A DNA stretch of 53,714 bases from Candidatus Harrisonbacteria bacterium RIFCSPHIGHO2_02_FULL_42_16 (GCA_001818695.1 MHJG01000002.1:14431-68144); one strand, 5' to 3'. Shown: positions 38,564-47,353, counted from the first letter of the stretch. Numbers and translations: made by a program. The notes: generated by a model from the sequence alone, not told the origin.

Positions 38564-39544
38564 TTATACCCCACAACCGGCGCTTTTTTGTACCGGTAAA
38601 CCGGCGCCCACTCCGCAGTCGCCGCTATTTTGCGGCTGAAAGGACTTTAATTCGGACAAGATTTTCTTATAACCATCCGCGCTGGAAAATTCATAGCCCA
38701 ACAAATCCTTGGGGCTGGCTTTATTCCAATCAACGCCTTTTATGGCCAAATACTGCCTAATAGCCGCATAAGTATCAGGAAACCAAAGTTTATTTAACGC
38801 CAACGCTGACTTATACATCTCTTCCTCGCCCACTTCTTGGGACGCCATCAATTCCAAAAACCCAAGCATTGCCATCCCGTGATTGCAGTCCGGAAAATAA
38901 GTTGAATTGCCGCAACAGGGACGATAAATATTTTTACTCACCCGCTCCACCAATACTTGCTGTTCGCGGTTAAGAACGAAAAATTGGTGCTTGGAATAGT
39001 GTTTCATTGCGTCGCCATCGGCTAAAGTCCAACCGCCGGTAGAAGCGAAATTTCCCGCCTTCACCAAGGCTGCTTCCTTCGCCGAAGCGGCTACGGAGGC
39101 CGAATCGGCGGGCGAACCCACTTTCCTTCCATCATAAGTCGTCATCGGTCCCTCTTCTAAAATCTTATTCTGATTACTTAATCCTAATGCCCAAAAAAGA
39201 TTGAGAATAAATCCGGAATTCTCCTCGGTAATTTCAAGTTTTCCGTTATTAATTCCGGCAAGCAAATGTTTTTCTTCTTCGGAAAATCCGCCCCGTTGTT
39301 CATAAAGCGACTCAAATTTTTTCTCGTCAATCGCGCCCGCCTCAATCATTCTTTTTCCCAAATCTCCCCAAATTATCGGCAATTCCGTTGCTTCGGCCGC
39401 CAATCCGGAATCACCAAATAACAGCGCGTTTTGGGAAGAATCCAAACCGGCTTTATAAATCCAAGCGCTGGCTAAAATTAAAGACGACAAAAATATGCTG
39501 ATTGGAATTGAATAATCTTTTTGTTTTTCATTATCATTTTGCAT
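38564..39544 (-). CDS. Cys-rich exported protein, possible metal-binding
   Basis: This is a 326-residue protein with one N-terminal membrane helix (IPISIFLSSLILASAWIYKA). The conserved core is YRPCCGNSTYFPDCNHGMAM LGFLELMASQEV, similar in outline to PCYCGC-motif lipoproteins. The tail is also Cys-containing (SGDCGVGAG, SAGCGV). Residues about 143-158 are Ala/Ser/Glu-rich and encoded by a small palindrome, probably an insertion. Last gene in the CcdA-thioredoxin group. Probably binds copper outside the membrane (inference). Confidence 0.75.
   Translation of the reverse strand: MQNDNEKQKDYSIPISIFLSSLILASAWIYKAGLDSSQNALLFGDSGLAAEATELPIIWGDLGKRMIEAGAIDEKKFESLYEQRGGFSEEEKHLLAGINNGKLEITEENSGFILNLFWALGLSNQNKILEEGPMTTYDGRKVGSPADSASVAASAKEAALVKAGNFASTGGWTLADGDAMKHYSKHQFFVLNREQQVLVERVSKNIYRPCCGNSTYFPDCNHGMAMLGFLELMASQEVGEEEMYKSALALNKLWFPDTYAAIRQYLAIKGVDWNKASPKDLLGYEFSSADGYKKILSELKSFQPQNSGDCGVGAGLPVQKSAGCGV
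39066..39116. repeat. Palindromic insertion in the Cys-rich protein gene
   Basis: CTTCGCCGAAG is a perfect palindrome within a GC-rich stretch that also holds GCCGAATCGGC. It encodes a low-complexity Ala/Ser/Glu stretch. The stretch resembles the CTCGCCGAAGC repeat at 15812. Confidence 0.6.
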
Positions 39545-39559
39545 TTTGATTTTTAAATT

Positions 39560-39916
39560 TTAATTTTCTAAAAGACATCCGCTTTCCCGCGACAATTTTT
39601 CTAAACCCTGCTCGCCTTCCAGTTTTTTGCCGTTTGGAAAAATCCAAGTCGGATATCCGGAAATTCCGGCAGCCAGACACTGCTGGGGATTATCCGGACA
39701 TTCAACGTAAGAAACGAACTGGAATGAATCGCCGAACGCCTTTTTCTCATTTTGGCAATGCGAACACCAATTCGCCCCGTACATCACTATTCTTTTTTCC
39801 GAAAGGCATTTGGCAAAAACTTCCAAAAGCGGATTTTCTTTTTTCGGCTGGCTTAAAAAGATAAAAGCGGCAGGCGCGGCAATCGCAAAAATTGCGATAT
39901 AAATATAATTTTTCAT
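39560..39916 (-). CDS. Membrane-anchored thioredoxin-like protein
   Basis: This is a 118-residue protein with an N-terminal membrane anchor (IYIAIFAIAAPAAFIFLSQP). A short thioredoxin domain follows with the active site NWCSHCQNEKKAF and the cis-Pro region GISGYPTWIFPNGKKLEGE, like the C-terminal thioredoxin of VKOR proteins. Two more Cys (VECPDNPQQC) may form a structural disulfide. Likely reduces or oxidises exported proteins together with CcdA. Confidence 0.9.
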   Translation of the reverse strand: MKNYIYIAIFAIAAPAAFIFLSQPKKENPLLEVFAKCLSEKRIVMYGANWCSHCQNEKKAFGDSFQFVSYVECPDNPQQCLAAGISGYPTWIFPNGKKLEGEQGLEKLSRESGCLLEN

Positions 39917-39941
39917 ATTAATAGTTCTATTTTACTCGCCA

Positions 39942-40403
39942 TTAACAGCAATTTTTCATTTTTTTCTCAATTTCCGCGACCTTTTTATTCTCTTTTTTAT
40001 CTCCGAAATGCGCGCCGTCCGGCGCTAAAAAATATATTGCCAGCAAAGCCAAAAAAACCGCTAAAATAGAAAATCCAATCCACCGATGGAAAATCAAACT
40101 ATAAACCGCCGCAAAACCGAACGGAATAAAAATTGTCTTCCAAAGAAGCGGCGAACGGCCTGCAGGCAAGCGCTTTTCCAGCTGATAAGCAATGCCAACT
40201 ACCGAACCGCCCATTAAAATTCCGGTAAGCAATTGGTAATTAGTAATTGATAATTGTCCGGAAAATATACCGGCAAGCATCCAAAGCCAAGTTCCGCTGA
40301 CACCGGCGCAAATCGGACAAATCCAAACAGGAGAAACCTTATTAAGAACCCAAACCGTTCCGGTTATCAAAAATATTGACGAAAGAACAATAAAAATAAC
40401 CAT
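39942..40403 (-). CDS. Hypothetical membrane protein with CxxC pair
   Basis: This is about 153 residues starting MVIFIVLSSIFLITG; the longer frame would overlap ccdA by 53 bp. It has four hydrophobic segments. VSPVWICPICAGVSGTWLWM carries a CPIC pair next to a membrane helix, and the protein ends KKMKNCC. The NYQL stretch in the middle is encoded by a heptamer repeat. Its redox-like Cys and position between CcdA and thioredoxin suggest membrane electron transfer. Confidence 0.72.
   Translation of the reverse strand: MVIFIVLSSIFLITGTVWVLNKVSPVWICPICAGVSGTWLWMLAGIFSGQLSITNYQLLTGILMGGSVVGIAYQLEKRLPAGRSPLLWKTIFIPFGFAAVYSLIFHRWIGFSILAVFLALLAIYFLAPDGAHFGDKKENKKVAEIEKKMKNCC
40233..40253. repeat. 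Heptamer tandem repeat in the CxxC membrane gene
   Basis: TTGGTAA, TTAGTAA and TTGATAA follow one another and encode SITNYQL on the minus strand. Related to the 7-8-base repeats in aspS and mnmA. Confidence 0.8.
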
Positions 40404-40407
40404 AAAA

Positions 40408-41199
40408 TTAAAAGAGTAAAATAATACTTCCCAAAACGACCATGGCGATTCCGCCGCCAAAACGCATCAACCGCCACTCCTTCTGCTGCCACGCCTGAAC
40501 TTGAGTAAGCAGAATTTTATCGCTCGCGATAAGCAAAATAACAACCAATGGCAGAACAAAAATCAGATTGTACAGGAAAAGATAACCAAGTCCCGTAAAA
40601 TAAGTTGATTGGTCGTGAAGCAATCCCAACACCATCAAATACGGGCCACCGGTGCAGGGAAACTCACAAAGCCCGACTAATATCCCCAAAAGAAAAGCGG
40701 CCGGAATTGAACCCTTATCCATCAGTTCCGCCATTTTATGGTGCGCCGCCGAAGGAATGCGGAGCTTAATCGGAAAATTCGGGAAAAATTCATTTATAAG
40801 ATTTATCACTCCCAGCGCGATAAGCAGAAACGCCCCGACCTTCGCCATAAAATGCGGCGTGTTAAAAAGATGGAGCGCCTGCAAAATTCCCAAACCAATC
40901 AGGATATACACCAAAAAAATTCCCAAAATATAAACTCCCCCAATTTCCAAAATTCTTGAACGCAACTTTCCAACGCTAAAAAGAAACGCGATAGTCAGCA
41001 ATAAGATGGAAAACGCGCAAGGATTTATGCTGTCAATCAACGCCGCAACGCCCACCAGCGGCAAAAGCCACTTTCCGCCGTTGCTCACGCTCCAAAGCCA
41101 GCCGGAAACAGCCGGATTGGAACGGAAAATAATCGCTAAACCAACCAAAGCGATTCCAACTAAAATCAAGATTAAAATTTTTCTAAATTTTATTTCCAT
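40408..41199 (-). CDS. CcdA/DsbD-type cytochrome c biogenesis protein
   Basis: This is a 263-residue polytopic membrane protein. The two redox Cys motifs are DSINPCAFSILLLTIAFLFS and GLCEFPCTGGPYLMVLGLLH. Members carry electrons from cytoplasmic thioredoxin to exported thiol proteins. It lies beside a thioredoxin-like gene and a DUF1573 gene, fitting an extracytoplasmic thiol-reducing chain. It has no periplasmic domain of its own. Confidence 0.9.
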   Translation of the reverse strand: MEIKFRKILILILVGIALVGLAIIFRSNPAVSGWLWSVSNGGKWLLPLVGVAALIDSINPCAFSILLLTIAFLFSVGKLRSRILEIGGVYILGIFLVYILIGLGILQALHLFNTPHFMAKVGAFLLIALGVINLINEFFPNFPIKLRIPSAAHHKMAELMDKGSIPAAFLLGILVGLCEFPCTGGPYLMVLGLLHDQSTYFTGLGYLFLYNLIFVLPLVVILLIASDKILLTQVQAWQQKEWRLMRFGGGIAMVVLGSIILLF

Positions 41200-41205
41200 A
41201 TTGAG

Positions 41206-41715
41206 TTAAGGAGTTACCGTAGCGGCAAATCGAAGCTCTAAAAGAGTTCCTAATTTGCTTTCCGCATAGATGCTCCTTTCAATTTTTCCAATGCCGGCCG
41301 GGCCATGCGCCGCCGGGTCAAAAATCGCTTCAATATCCGCTTCTTCACCCGGCTGGAAAAGAACGTTAATTTTCGGAACCGCGCCGTGCCCAGGCATGCC
41401 AAACGACCCCAAATTCCTTCCACTCTTTAATAAATTAGCAATCGTGCACATGCAGGAGGTATAAATTTTGGCAAGCGTAACCGTTTCCGCATTGGAATTT
41501 TTAATTTTAAACGCATGGCTGACTTTACCGGCCGCCATGGAAATTTCTCCGAAATCAAAGAATTGCTCGTTAGACGCCAGAAAATTCTCCTCCATCGGTT
41601 CTTGGGCGCCGGCGCCGGAAGAATTGGAACGGGCAAATAAAACAATTCCAATAAAAATTAAAACGGTAATTATGATTATACTAATGCTAATTTTAAGGTC
41701 TGAATTTTGTTTCAT
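41206..41715 (-). CDS. DUF1573 family exported protein
   Basis: This 169-residue protein has an N-terminal membrane anchor (ISIIIITVLIFIGIVLFARS) followed by a DUF1573 beta-sandwich domain: FFDFGEISMAAGKVSHAFKI, the conserved YTSCMCTIANL and the strand IERSIYAESK. The CxC pair is the family hallmark. It is the first gene of the CcdA-thioredoxin group and could be a substrate or metal carrier (inference). Confidence 0.88.
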   Translation of the reverse strand: MKQNSDLKISISIIIITVLIFIGIVLFARSNSSGAGAQEPMEENFLASNEQFFDFGEISMAAGKVSHAFKIKNSNAETVTLAKIYTSCMCTIANLLKSGRNLGSFGMPGHGAVPKINVLFQPGEEADIEAIFDPAAHGPAGIGKIERSIYAESKLGTLLELRFAATVTP

Positions 41716-41744
41716 ATTTTTAAATTAAATTTAAACTAAAATAA

Positions 41745-41775
41745 AAACTCCCCGAGATAAGAGGGTTCGGGCGCG
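41745..41775 (-). terminator. Probable terminator
   Basis: CCCGA and TCGGG form a stem around an 11-base loop, followed by GAGTTTTTATTTT on the minus strand, downstream of the 125-residue membrane gene. Confidence 0.55.
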
Positions 41776-41817
41776 AATTTAAACCGCCATCAGACGGCAA
41801 GGCCTAAATCCGCGCTT

Positions 41818-42195
41818 TTAAGCGAAAGACGGGCTATTTTCGTGAAAAACCAGCCAGGATAAAAATTTTCTGCGATAAAATAAATTAGGCGGATTAAAAA
41901 GCGCAAACCGGTTTGCGGATAATAAAAGGCGCGGCGGCTCAAAAATAAAACCGAAAGCCAAAGCAATGCCGGCAAAGGCCGCTAAAATTGAACTAACTAT
42001 CGTAGCCAGCGAAAAATTCCTGTAAGCGTCAAGGTGAAAAGAAATAACGGAAAGCAGGCCTCCTTCCGGACAATCCATCCCCTGAACGGCGGCGGCCAGG
42101 CAATTATGACCGGCTTCATGGCCCATTGCCAAAAAACCGAATACCGAGATGCTCGCAAACGACAATATAATAAAAAACGCGAATTTGCTTTTCAT
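41818..42195 (-). CDS. Hypothetical membrane protein with HEAGH motif
   Basis: This is about 125 residues from MKSKFAFFIILSFASISVFG. Membrane helices lie at the N-terminus and at IVSSILAAFAGIALAFGFIF. FLAMGHEAGHNCLAAAVQG is reminiscent of HExxH metalloproteases but reads HEAGH, with CPEGG after it. A metal site in an integral membrane protein is possible. It lies next to the metal and redox genes. Family not named. Confidence 0.7.
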   Translation of the reverse strand: MKSKFAFFIILSFASISVFGFLAMGHEAGHNCLAAAVQGMDCPEGGLLSVISFHLDAYRNFSLATIVSSILAAFAGIALAFGFIFEPPRLLLSANRFALFNPPNLFYRRKFLSWLVFHENSPSFA

Positions 42196-42243
42196 ATTCT
42201 TATAAGCATAACATAATACAAAATGAAAAAACAAGGGGTGGTG

Positions 42244-42270
42244 TAAAAAATCGCCCGATCAGAGCGATTT
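42244..42270 (-). terminator. Intrinsic terminator
   Basis: AAATCGC/GCGATTT stem followed by TTT on the minus strand; it begins in the stop codon of the 140-residue gene. Confidence 0.8.
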
Positions 42271-42691
42271 AATTCATTTTAAATTTATTTTTTGGGCCTG
42301 TGTCCTTATCAATTTTTCGACTAAGGTCTAAACCTTCATCGTCTGGGGGGAAAGTTAGGGTTGGTCTTTCTGCTCCAGCTAATAACGGTTGCCCAGCATC
42401 GTCTAACGGCGTAAAAATAAATTGAACCTGCATTCCCTGTTTGCCTTTTAAAATATCTAATCCAATTTTTATCTGATTAAAGATAATTCCTTTCTCTCGG
42501 GCTGCTATGTTCATGGCAAATCTAGCGACATATATAACCCCGCTAATAATCTGATTAACTACCGGGTCCGTAACGGCCACGCGCCTGGATTTTAAAACAT
42601 CGGAGATATCCGGAAGAAAAATATTTATAAAATCATTAATAAATGCTTCCGACGTGGGAAGGCGCCAATCAACCAAAATCTCTTTCGCCAT
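42269..42691 (-). CDS. Hypothetical soluble protein
   Basis: This 140-residue protein begins AKEILVDWRLPTSEAFINDF. Its middle (VVNQIISGVIYVARFAMNIA) is a moderately hydrophobic helix, probably buried rather than membrane, and the end is polar (GLDLSRKIDKDTGPKNKFKM). AGGAGG precedes the ATG. I recognise no family. It stands alone between the metal region and the adenylate cyclase. Confidence 0.7.
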   Translation of the reverse strand: MAKEILVDWRLPTSEAFINDFINIFLPDISDVLKSRRVAVTDPVVNQIISGVIYVARFAMNIAAREKGIIFNQIKIGLDILKGKQGMQVQFIFTPLDDAGQPLLAGAERPTLTFPPDDEGLDLSRKIDKDTGPKNKFKMN

Positions 42692-42728
42692 TTTTGCCTC
42701 CTTTCTATTTTATCAAGGTATTTTATAA

Positions 42729-44477
42729 CTATACCACAGTATAAATATTCACCAAATTTTCTCTGCCCTTAACAGCGGCTTTATCCAAAAATTTAAGCTC
42801 AGCGCCGAGCTTTATTTTATTTTTAGACGATTCGCTGATAATAATTTCCGCGTTGTACGTCTTGCTTAATCCTTCCAGCCGCGACGCCACATTAACCGCA
42901 TCGCCGATAGCAGTATAATCAAATCTAGACTCCGAGCCAAGATTGCCGACTATCGCGGTGCCGGTGTGTATTCCGATGCCGATTTTAATTTCCTGCTCGC
43001 CGGCCGCCAATAATTCTTTATTCAATTTCTTCAGCCGCTCCAGCATTCCTTGAGCCGCGCGCAAAGCGTTATCCGCCTGTTCCTCATCGTCCAGCGGCGC
43101 GCCCCAAAAAGCCATAATGGCATCGCCGATATACTTATCCACTACGCCTTTATTTTTTAAAATCTCTTCTGTCATTTCACTAAAATATTTATTTAAACTG
43201 TGAATCAGCTTTTTCGGCTCTGTTTTCTCCGACCAGCTGGTAAAAGAACGGATGTCAGAAAATAAAATGGTGATTTCCCGCTCTTCTCCTCCCAAAGAAA
43301 CTTTTTCCGGGTCTTTCATAATTTCCGCCAACACCTCTTTAGAAACATATTTGGCGAAATTCTTTTTAAGCTGGCGCCGTTCTTTCTCGCCGACAAAATA
43401 TTGGTAACCGAACAGCGAAAAAGAGGAAAACGCCCAGGCAAAATTAAGATGGGTTAAATTAACGGCAACGCCGTTGTCAAAAATCAAAGCGGCGGCAAGA
43501 GTATAGAAAAATCCCAAAAAAACATTTGCCCCCAAAGCAAGCAGGGCGCGGCGGAAGGCCAAAAAAACCAATGCCGGAACAAACGCCGCGAAAAAAATCC
43601 AAACCGCCATAGCGGAAAAACCCAATGGCCGCAGGCGGTAACCGGAAATAAGCATATTGGCGATATTCGCCTGAATTTCCACGCCAGGCATCAGCGCGCC
43701 CCGGGAAATCGGAGTTAATTTCTCATCGTGCAAATCCGCCGCCACGCTTCCAATAAACAAAATTTTATTTTTTAATTCCGGCAAACTGTTCTCTTCCAGT
43801 AAATGCCAAAAAGGCAGACGCTTAATACGGCCCGGCGCGCCGAAATAAACAATCCGTTCTACATCTCTAAAATTATCCTCTGGCAAAATTTCTTTTCCCG
43901 CCGCCTTAACCACCGCATAAGAAAAGGCCGGGAATTCTTCACCGCTTTCCGTTTTTACAAAAAGCGGAAATCGCCTTACTACGCCGTCGCTGTCCAAAAA
44001 CAAATTCACCTGCCCAAATTCTACCTTCGGCGAGCCAGCGAATAAAGCCAATGGCTTTAACGCGCCGCCGCCGGCTAATTCCCCGTTTTCCAGCAAAATA
44101 AGATTTTCCACTTCCACGGGCATTACCGCCGGATAAGGCAAATTATTCAAAACCGCCGCCAGCGCGCGGTCATCCTCGACTCCGAACCGCGATGGTTCGG
44201 AAAAAATCACGTCCAGTCCAACAGCCAGCGGTTGATTCTTGGCTAATTTCGCCAGCGCTTCCGCGAACACTTTTCTCGGCCACGGCCACTGCCCGATTCT
44301 CTGAATTGATTCATTATCAATAGCTACTATTATAATATCGTCCGAAATCGGCTTTTCGACGTAAAGCAAATCCTCCAAACGATATTCCGAACCGGCAAAA
44401 AGTCCATAGGAAAAAGATATAAAAACAAAAAATCCGGATAATAGCGCTATCAAAAAATATGCGGAAATGGGCTTCAT
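42729..44477 (-). CDS. CHASE2-domain adenylate cyclase
   Basis: This is a 582-residue class III cyclase with an N-terminal membrane helix. An extracytoplasmic CHASE2 domain follows (DDIIIVAIDNESIQRIGQWP WPRKVFAEALAKL; GLDVIFSEPSR), then three membrane helices (about 285-360) and a catalytic domain. ILFSDIRSFTSWSE supplies a metal Asp, VDKYIGDAIMAFWGAP the second Asp and the substrate Lys, and FDYTAIGDAVNVASRLEGLS the adenine-selecting Asp. It makes cAMP in response to an outside signal. A FecR protein gene is next to it. Confidence 0.93.
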   Translation of the reverse strand: MKPISAYFLIALLSGFFVFISFSYGLFAGSEYRLEDLLYVEKPISDDIIIVAIDNESIQRIGQWPWPRKVFAEALAKLAKNQPLAVGLDVIFSEPSRFGVEDDRALAAVLNNLPYPAVMPVEVENLILLENGELAGGGALKPLALFAGSPKVEFGQVNLFLDSDGVVRRFPLFVKTESGEEFPAFSYAVVKAAGKEILPEDNFRDVERIVYFGAPGRIKRLPFWHLLEENSLPELKNKILFIGSVAADLHDEKLTPISRGALMPGVEIQANIANMLISGYRLRPLGFSAMAVWIFFAAFVPALVFLAFRRALLALGANVFLGFFYTLAAALIFDNGVAVNLTHLNFAWAFSSFSLFGYQYFVGEKERRQLKKNFAKYVSKEVLAEIMKDPEKVSLGGEEREITILFSDIRSFTSWSEKTEPKKLIHSLNKYFSEMTEEILKNKGVVDKYIGDAIMAFWGAPLDDEEQADNALRAAQGMLERLKKLNKELLAAGEQEIKIGIGIHTGTAIVGNLGSESRFDYTAIGDAVNVASRLEGLSKTYNAEIIISESSKNKIKLGAELKFLDKAAVKGRENLVNIYTVV

Positions 44478-44490
44478 GAGATTGTCGCCT

Positions 44491-45747
44491 TTAGCCGCGG
44501 GAAGAATCCAAAATCACTTCCACATTCGCTTCCACGGTGAAAATCGGACTGTTAGCCAAAAACGTTTCGCCGGAAACCGGGTCCTGCCAAACCGCGGTAA
44601 CCGAGCCAGGCGCCGAACCGAATTCCGCCACTGCGGCGCCTAATTGGGCGATAAATAATCCCGGTTTTTCCAATCTTCCGATATTCCCCAGCGCCTGCCA
44701 TTTTGCTGATTCGGTAACAATTTTTTTAGAACCGTCGCTCATCGCCAAAACCGCGTCAAAAAATATCTGGTCGCCTTCTTTTACCGCGCTTAAACCGCTT
44801 TTGGCGACCACTTCCAACCTCTCTGGTTTAACTGCCGGTTTAATGGCAACGGATGGAGCGAATTCTACGCTTCCGGTTTTGCTTTCAACGGCCGCCGGTT
44901 TGGAAACTGCTTCCATTGCGGTTCGCGTTTCCTCAACTGCCCGCGTTCCGGCTTTTACCGGAAAAGTTTGGGGTTCTTTATCAATGGAAGTATTTTCTTT
45001 CTCTTTCCGAATAACTTCCGGCGCGATCACCCGGCGGTCCGCTTCTATGTTTCTTGCCACCCAAGCGCTTTCCATCATTGCTTTTGGCGCTTCGCGAACC
45101 GCCATTACCGTCATTGCCGGCGCCGCCACAGTCCTATCCGCTGACTTCATTCTTTGAATATCGTCTTTTTTTACTTCCACAAATTGATTTTCCGAAACCG
45201 CTACTTCCGAATTTTCAATCACACTCTTTGTTTCCGGGTCAATCGCCGCCACTGCCACCGCATTTTCCGCCACCACTACGTTAGATTTTTCATTAAGGTA
45301 TTCCACGCCGAACGCCGTTCCTCGGACAGTGGCTACTGCATTGGCAGTTTTTACTTCCCACTGGGAATCCGGCGTTGCCAAAGCCGAAACTTTAGACCAA
45401 ACCCGCCCGCTTAAAAGTTCAAAGCGGGCAAGCAATTTTCCGCTTCCCCGGATAAATTGCGCCTCTTCCACTAATAATTCCGTTTCCGAATCCAACCGGG
45501 CAATGGAACCGTCTGGAAAAACCAGATTTGCAGAACCGCCGGAACTGACTTTAATCAAAAAACCCGGATTTATCTCATCGCCGTCCGACAATCCCCGGAC
45601 AACCGATTTATCCTGAGCATTTAAAACGTTGGCTAAACCGGATAAAATTTCAATTTTGGGATTCACGGCTGTTTCCGGCAAATTTAAAAAATAAAATCCG
45701 GCTCCCAATAAAACTGCCGCTATAGCTAATAAAATTATTTTTTTCAT
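44491..45747 (-). CDS. FecR-domain protein
   Basis: This is a protein of about 418 residues; the ATG overlaps the upstream stop as ATGA. N-terminal membrane anchor (IILLAIAAVLLGAGFYFLNL), then a FecR domain (EINPGFLIKVSSGGSANLVF PDGSIARLDSETELLVEEA; NAVATVRGTAFGVEY). A long Lys/Ala/Val-rich linker and an extracytoplasmic Ig-like end follow. FecR is often encoded beside CHASE2 cyclases and senses outside conditions. Here it precedes the cyclase by 13 bp, so the two are likely one operon. Confidence 0.9.
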   Translation of the reverse strand: MKKIILLAIAAVLLGAGFYFLNLPETAVNPKIEILSGLANVLNAQDKSVVRGLSDGDEINPGFLIKVSSGGSANLVFPDGSIARLDSETELLVEEAQFIRGSGKLLARFELLSGRVWSKVSALATPDSQWEVKTANAVATVRGTAFGVEYLNEKSNVVVAENAVAVAAIDPETKSVIENSEVAVSENQFVEVKKDDIQRMKSADRTVAAPAMTVMAVREAPKAMMESAWVARNIEADRRVIAPEVIRKEKENTSIDKEPQTFPVKAGTRAVEETRTAMEAVSKPAAVESKTGSVEFAPSVAIKPAVKPERLEVVAKSGLSAVKEGDQIFFDAVLAMSDGSKKIVTESAKWQALGNIGRLEKPGLFIAQLGAAVAEFGSAPGSVTAVWQDPVSGETFLANSPIFTVEANVEVILDSSRG

Positions 45748-46505
45748 AATTGGTTTTCCAACTCGCCAACCGCCTTTCGGTAAGAACAATAATCACAACC
45801 ATCCCCGGCTTCCGGAATATTTTCTACGGATAAACATTTATGGATAGCAGACAGCGTATTTTCTATCCAATGGCCGCTTCCTTTATACGGTATGATATTC
45901 ACGTCAAATTCCAACTTGCCGTCAAACGCTTTCCGGTCGGTTTTTCCGTTGCAATAAACAAAATATCCCGTATCCGAGACGGTAAAATCATTGCGGCGAA
46001 ACAGCCATTGATAAACTTCCATCTGCCGCTTATAGCCAATTTGCCAATCAGCGTCTAAATTCACTTCGCTCTCCTTGGCGGTAGCTTTGTAATCCACCAC
46101 GATAAGTTCTTTTTTGGGATTAATCCAAACATCATCCACTCCGCCGGTTACCAGAAAATTAGTGTCGGGATGAACATACTGCACGCCGGCGCGGAGTGAA
46201 TCCCGCCATTCGTCTATTTTTTCATGCTCAAAAGGCACCGCGTCAATGCCATAGGTCTCCATCAGCGGATGCCTCGTTCCCTTGGCGCGATGAATGTCAA
46301 ATTCCTTTTTCAATAATTTATCCACCGCGGTATTCAAGCTGAACGGAAAACCCGGCGGCCGGCCAACGCCCAAACGGCGATCCAAATAAAAACAGCGCGG
46401 GCATTCCAGAAATAAATCAATTTTGGAACGGCTCAGCCGGAACGGCTCGTCCGAAACAGGATTATAAAGATTCCGCGTCCGCTTGGCGTTATAATATTTA
46501 GACAT
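45744..46505 (-). CDS. PD-(D/E)XK nuclease-family protein
   Basis: This is a 253-residue RecB-type nuclease domain. FRLSRSKIDLFLECPRCFYL opens it; the metal motifs are GGVDDVWIN and ELIVVDYKAT (D...DxK), followed by the QxxxY helix (KRQMEVYQWLFRRNDF). Two Cys at the start (CPRC) and two at the end (CDYCSYRK) could hold an iron-sulfur cluster, as in Cas4/AddB. No CRISPR genes are present, so DNA repair is likelier. Overlaps the FecR gene by 4 bp. Confidence 0.88.
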   Translation of the reverse strand: MSKYYNAKRTRNLYNPVSDEPFRLSRSKIDLFLECPRCFYLDRRLGVGRPPGFPFSLNTAVDKLLKKEFDIHRAKGTRHPLMETYGIDAVPFEHEKIDEWRDSLRAGVQYVHPDTNFLVTGGVDDVWINPKKELIVVDYKATAKESEVNLDADWQIGYKRQMEVYQWLFRRNDFTVSDTGYFVYCNGKTDRKAFDGKLEFDVNIIPYKGSGHWIENTLSAIHKCLSVENIPEAGDGCDYCSYRKAVGELENQL

Positions 46506-46561
46506 CCTTAAATCTTACCCGAACAGAATTAAAAAATCAAAAATGGTTCTTTTTTATATAC

Positions 46562-47353
46562 TTATTTTATTTCGTAAGACATCGTCACATTGACCGAAAC
46601 TTCTTCCGAGCCCGGCTCAATGGTCGGCGACGGCAAAGACGCGGGCGCGCCGACGTCGGCTTTTAGGGTCTCAAAACGATACGCTTGCGGATAAAAACCT
46701 CCTTCGCTAATAGAAAGCAATCTGCCCAGCCGAAAACCGCCGGCTTTGGCTATGGACATGGCTTTAACTTTGGCTTTTTGGATGGCTTCGGCGCGGGCTT
46801 GATTCTGGACTTCGGTCGGGTCATCCACCGCAAAAGAAAGATTAGAAACGGAATTGGCGCCGTTTTCCACGGCTCCGGACAGCAAAATTCCGATTTTTTC
46901 AAAATCCCTAATTTTTACCAAAACCGTCTGGTTAACCGAATAACCGACAATTTCTGGCGGCGGACAAGGACGGGATTGTCCGCCGGAAAAAATCAATCCG
47001 TTCGGACAACTAAAATACTGATAACGGGGCTCCAAATTATAATTTTGCGTTTGAATATCTTTTTTTTCCACTCCGCTCTCTTTAATAAAACTGATTATTT
47101 TATTTGTCTTCTCGGTATTTTCTTTCTGTAAAGCCGCGATGTCTTTGCCGCCCTGTACCAAAACGCTGAAAGTGAACTGCGCCACATCCGGAATGGCAAT
47201 CGCTTTACCGTCTCCGCTGACGGAAAAACTGCGAAAAGACGACGGCTCAACAGAACGGTAATAAGCGACCGCGAAACTGACTGCCGCAACGGCAAAAGCC
47301 GCCAGCGCCGCCGTGGCGGCAATAAATAAATAATTTTTATATTTAGTATCCAT
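46562..47353 (-). CDS. SIMPL-domain (DUF541) exported protein
   Basis: This is about 263 residues from MDTKYKNYLF. The membrane anchor is LFIAATAALAAFAVAAVSFA, followed by a SIMPL domain: SFSVSGDGKAIAIPDVAQFT, EKTNKIISFIKESGVEKKDI QTQNYNLEPRY, SVNQTVLVKIRDFEKIGILL and KAKAMSIAKAGG-like AEAIQKAKVKAMSIAKAGG. Role of the family (oxidative stress or surface) is unclear. No operon partner; it ends before a short AT-rich gap. Confidence 0.9.
   Translation of the reverse strand: MDTKYKNYLFIAATAALAAFAVAAVSFAVAYYRSVEPSSFRSFSVSGDGKAIAIPDVAQFTFSVLVQGGKDIAALQKENTEKTNKIISFIKESGVEKKDIQTQNYNLEPRYQYFSCPNGLIFSGGQSRPCPPPEIVGYSVNQTVLVKIRDFEKIGILLSGAVENGANSVSNLSFAVDDPTEVQNQARAEAIQKAKVKAMSIAKAGGFRLGRLLSISEGGFYPQAYRFETLKADVGAPASLPSPTIEPGSEEVSVNVTMSYEIK

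Noticed and set aside
45744-46505. Cas4
   Set aside because: The nuclease has CxxC pairs and a RecB-like motif, but there is no CRISPR locus or other cas gene and the protein is in an operon with FecR. A general PD-(D/E)XK nuclease is the safer call.
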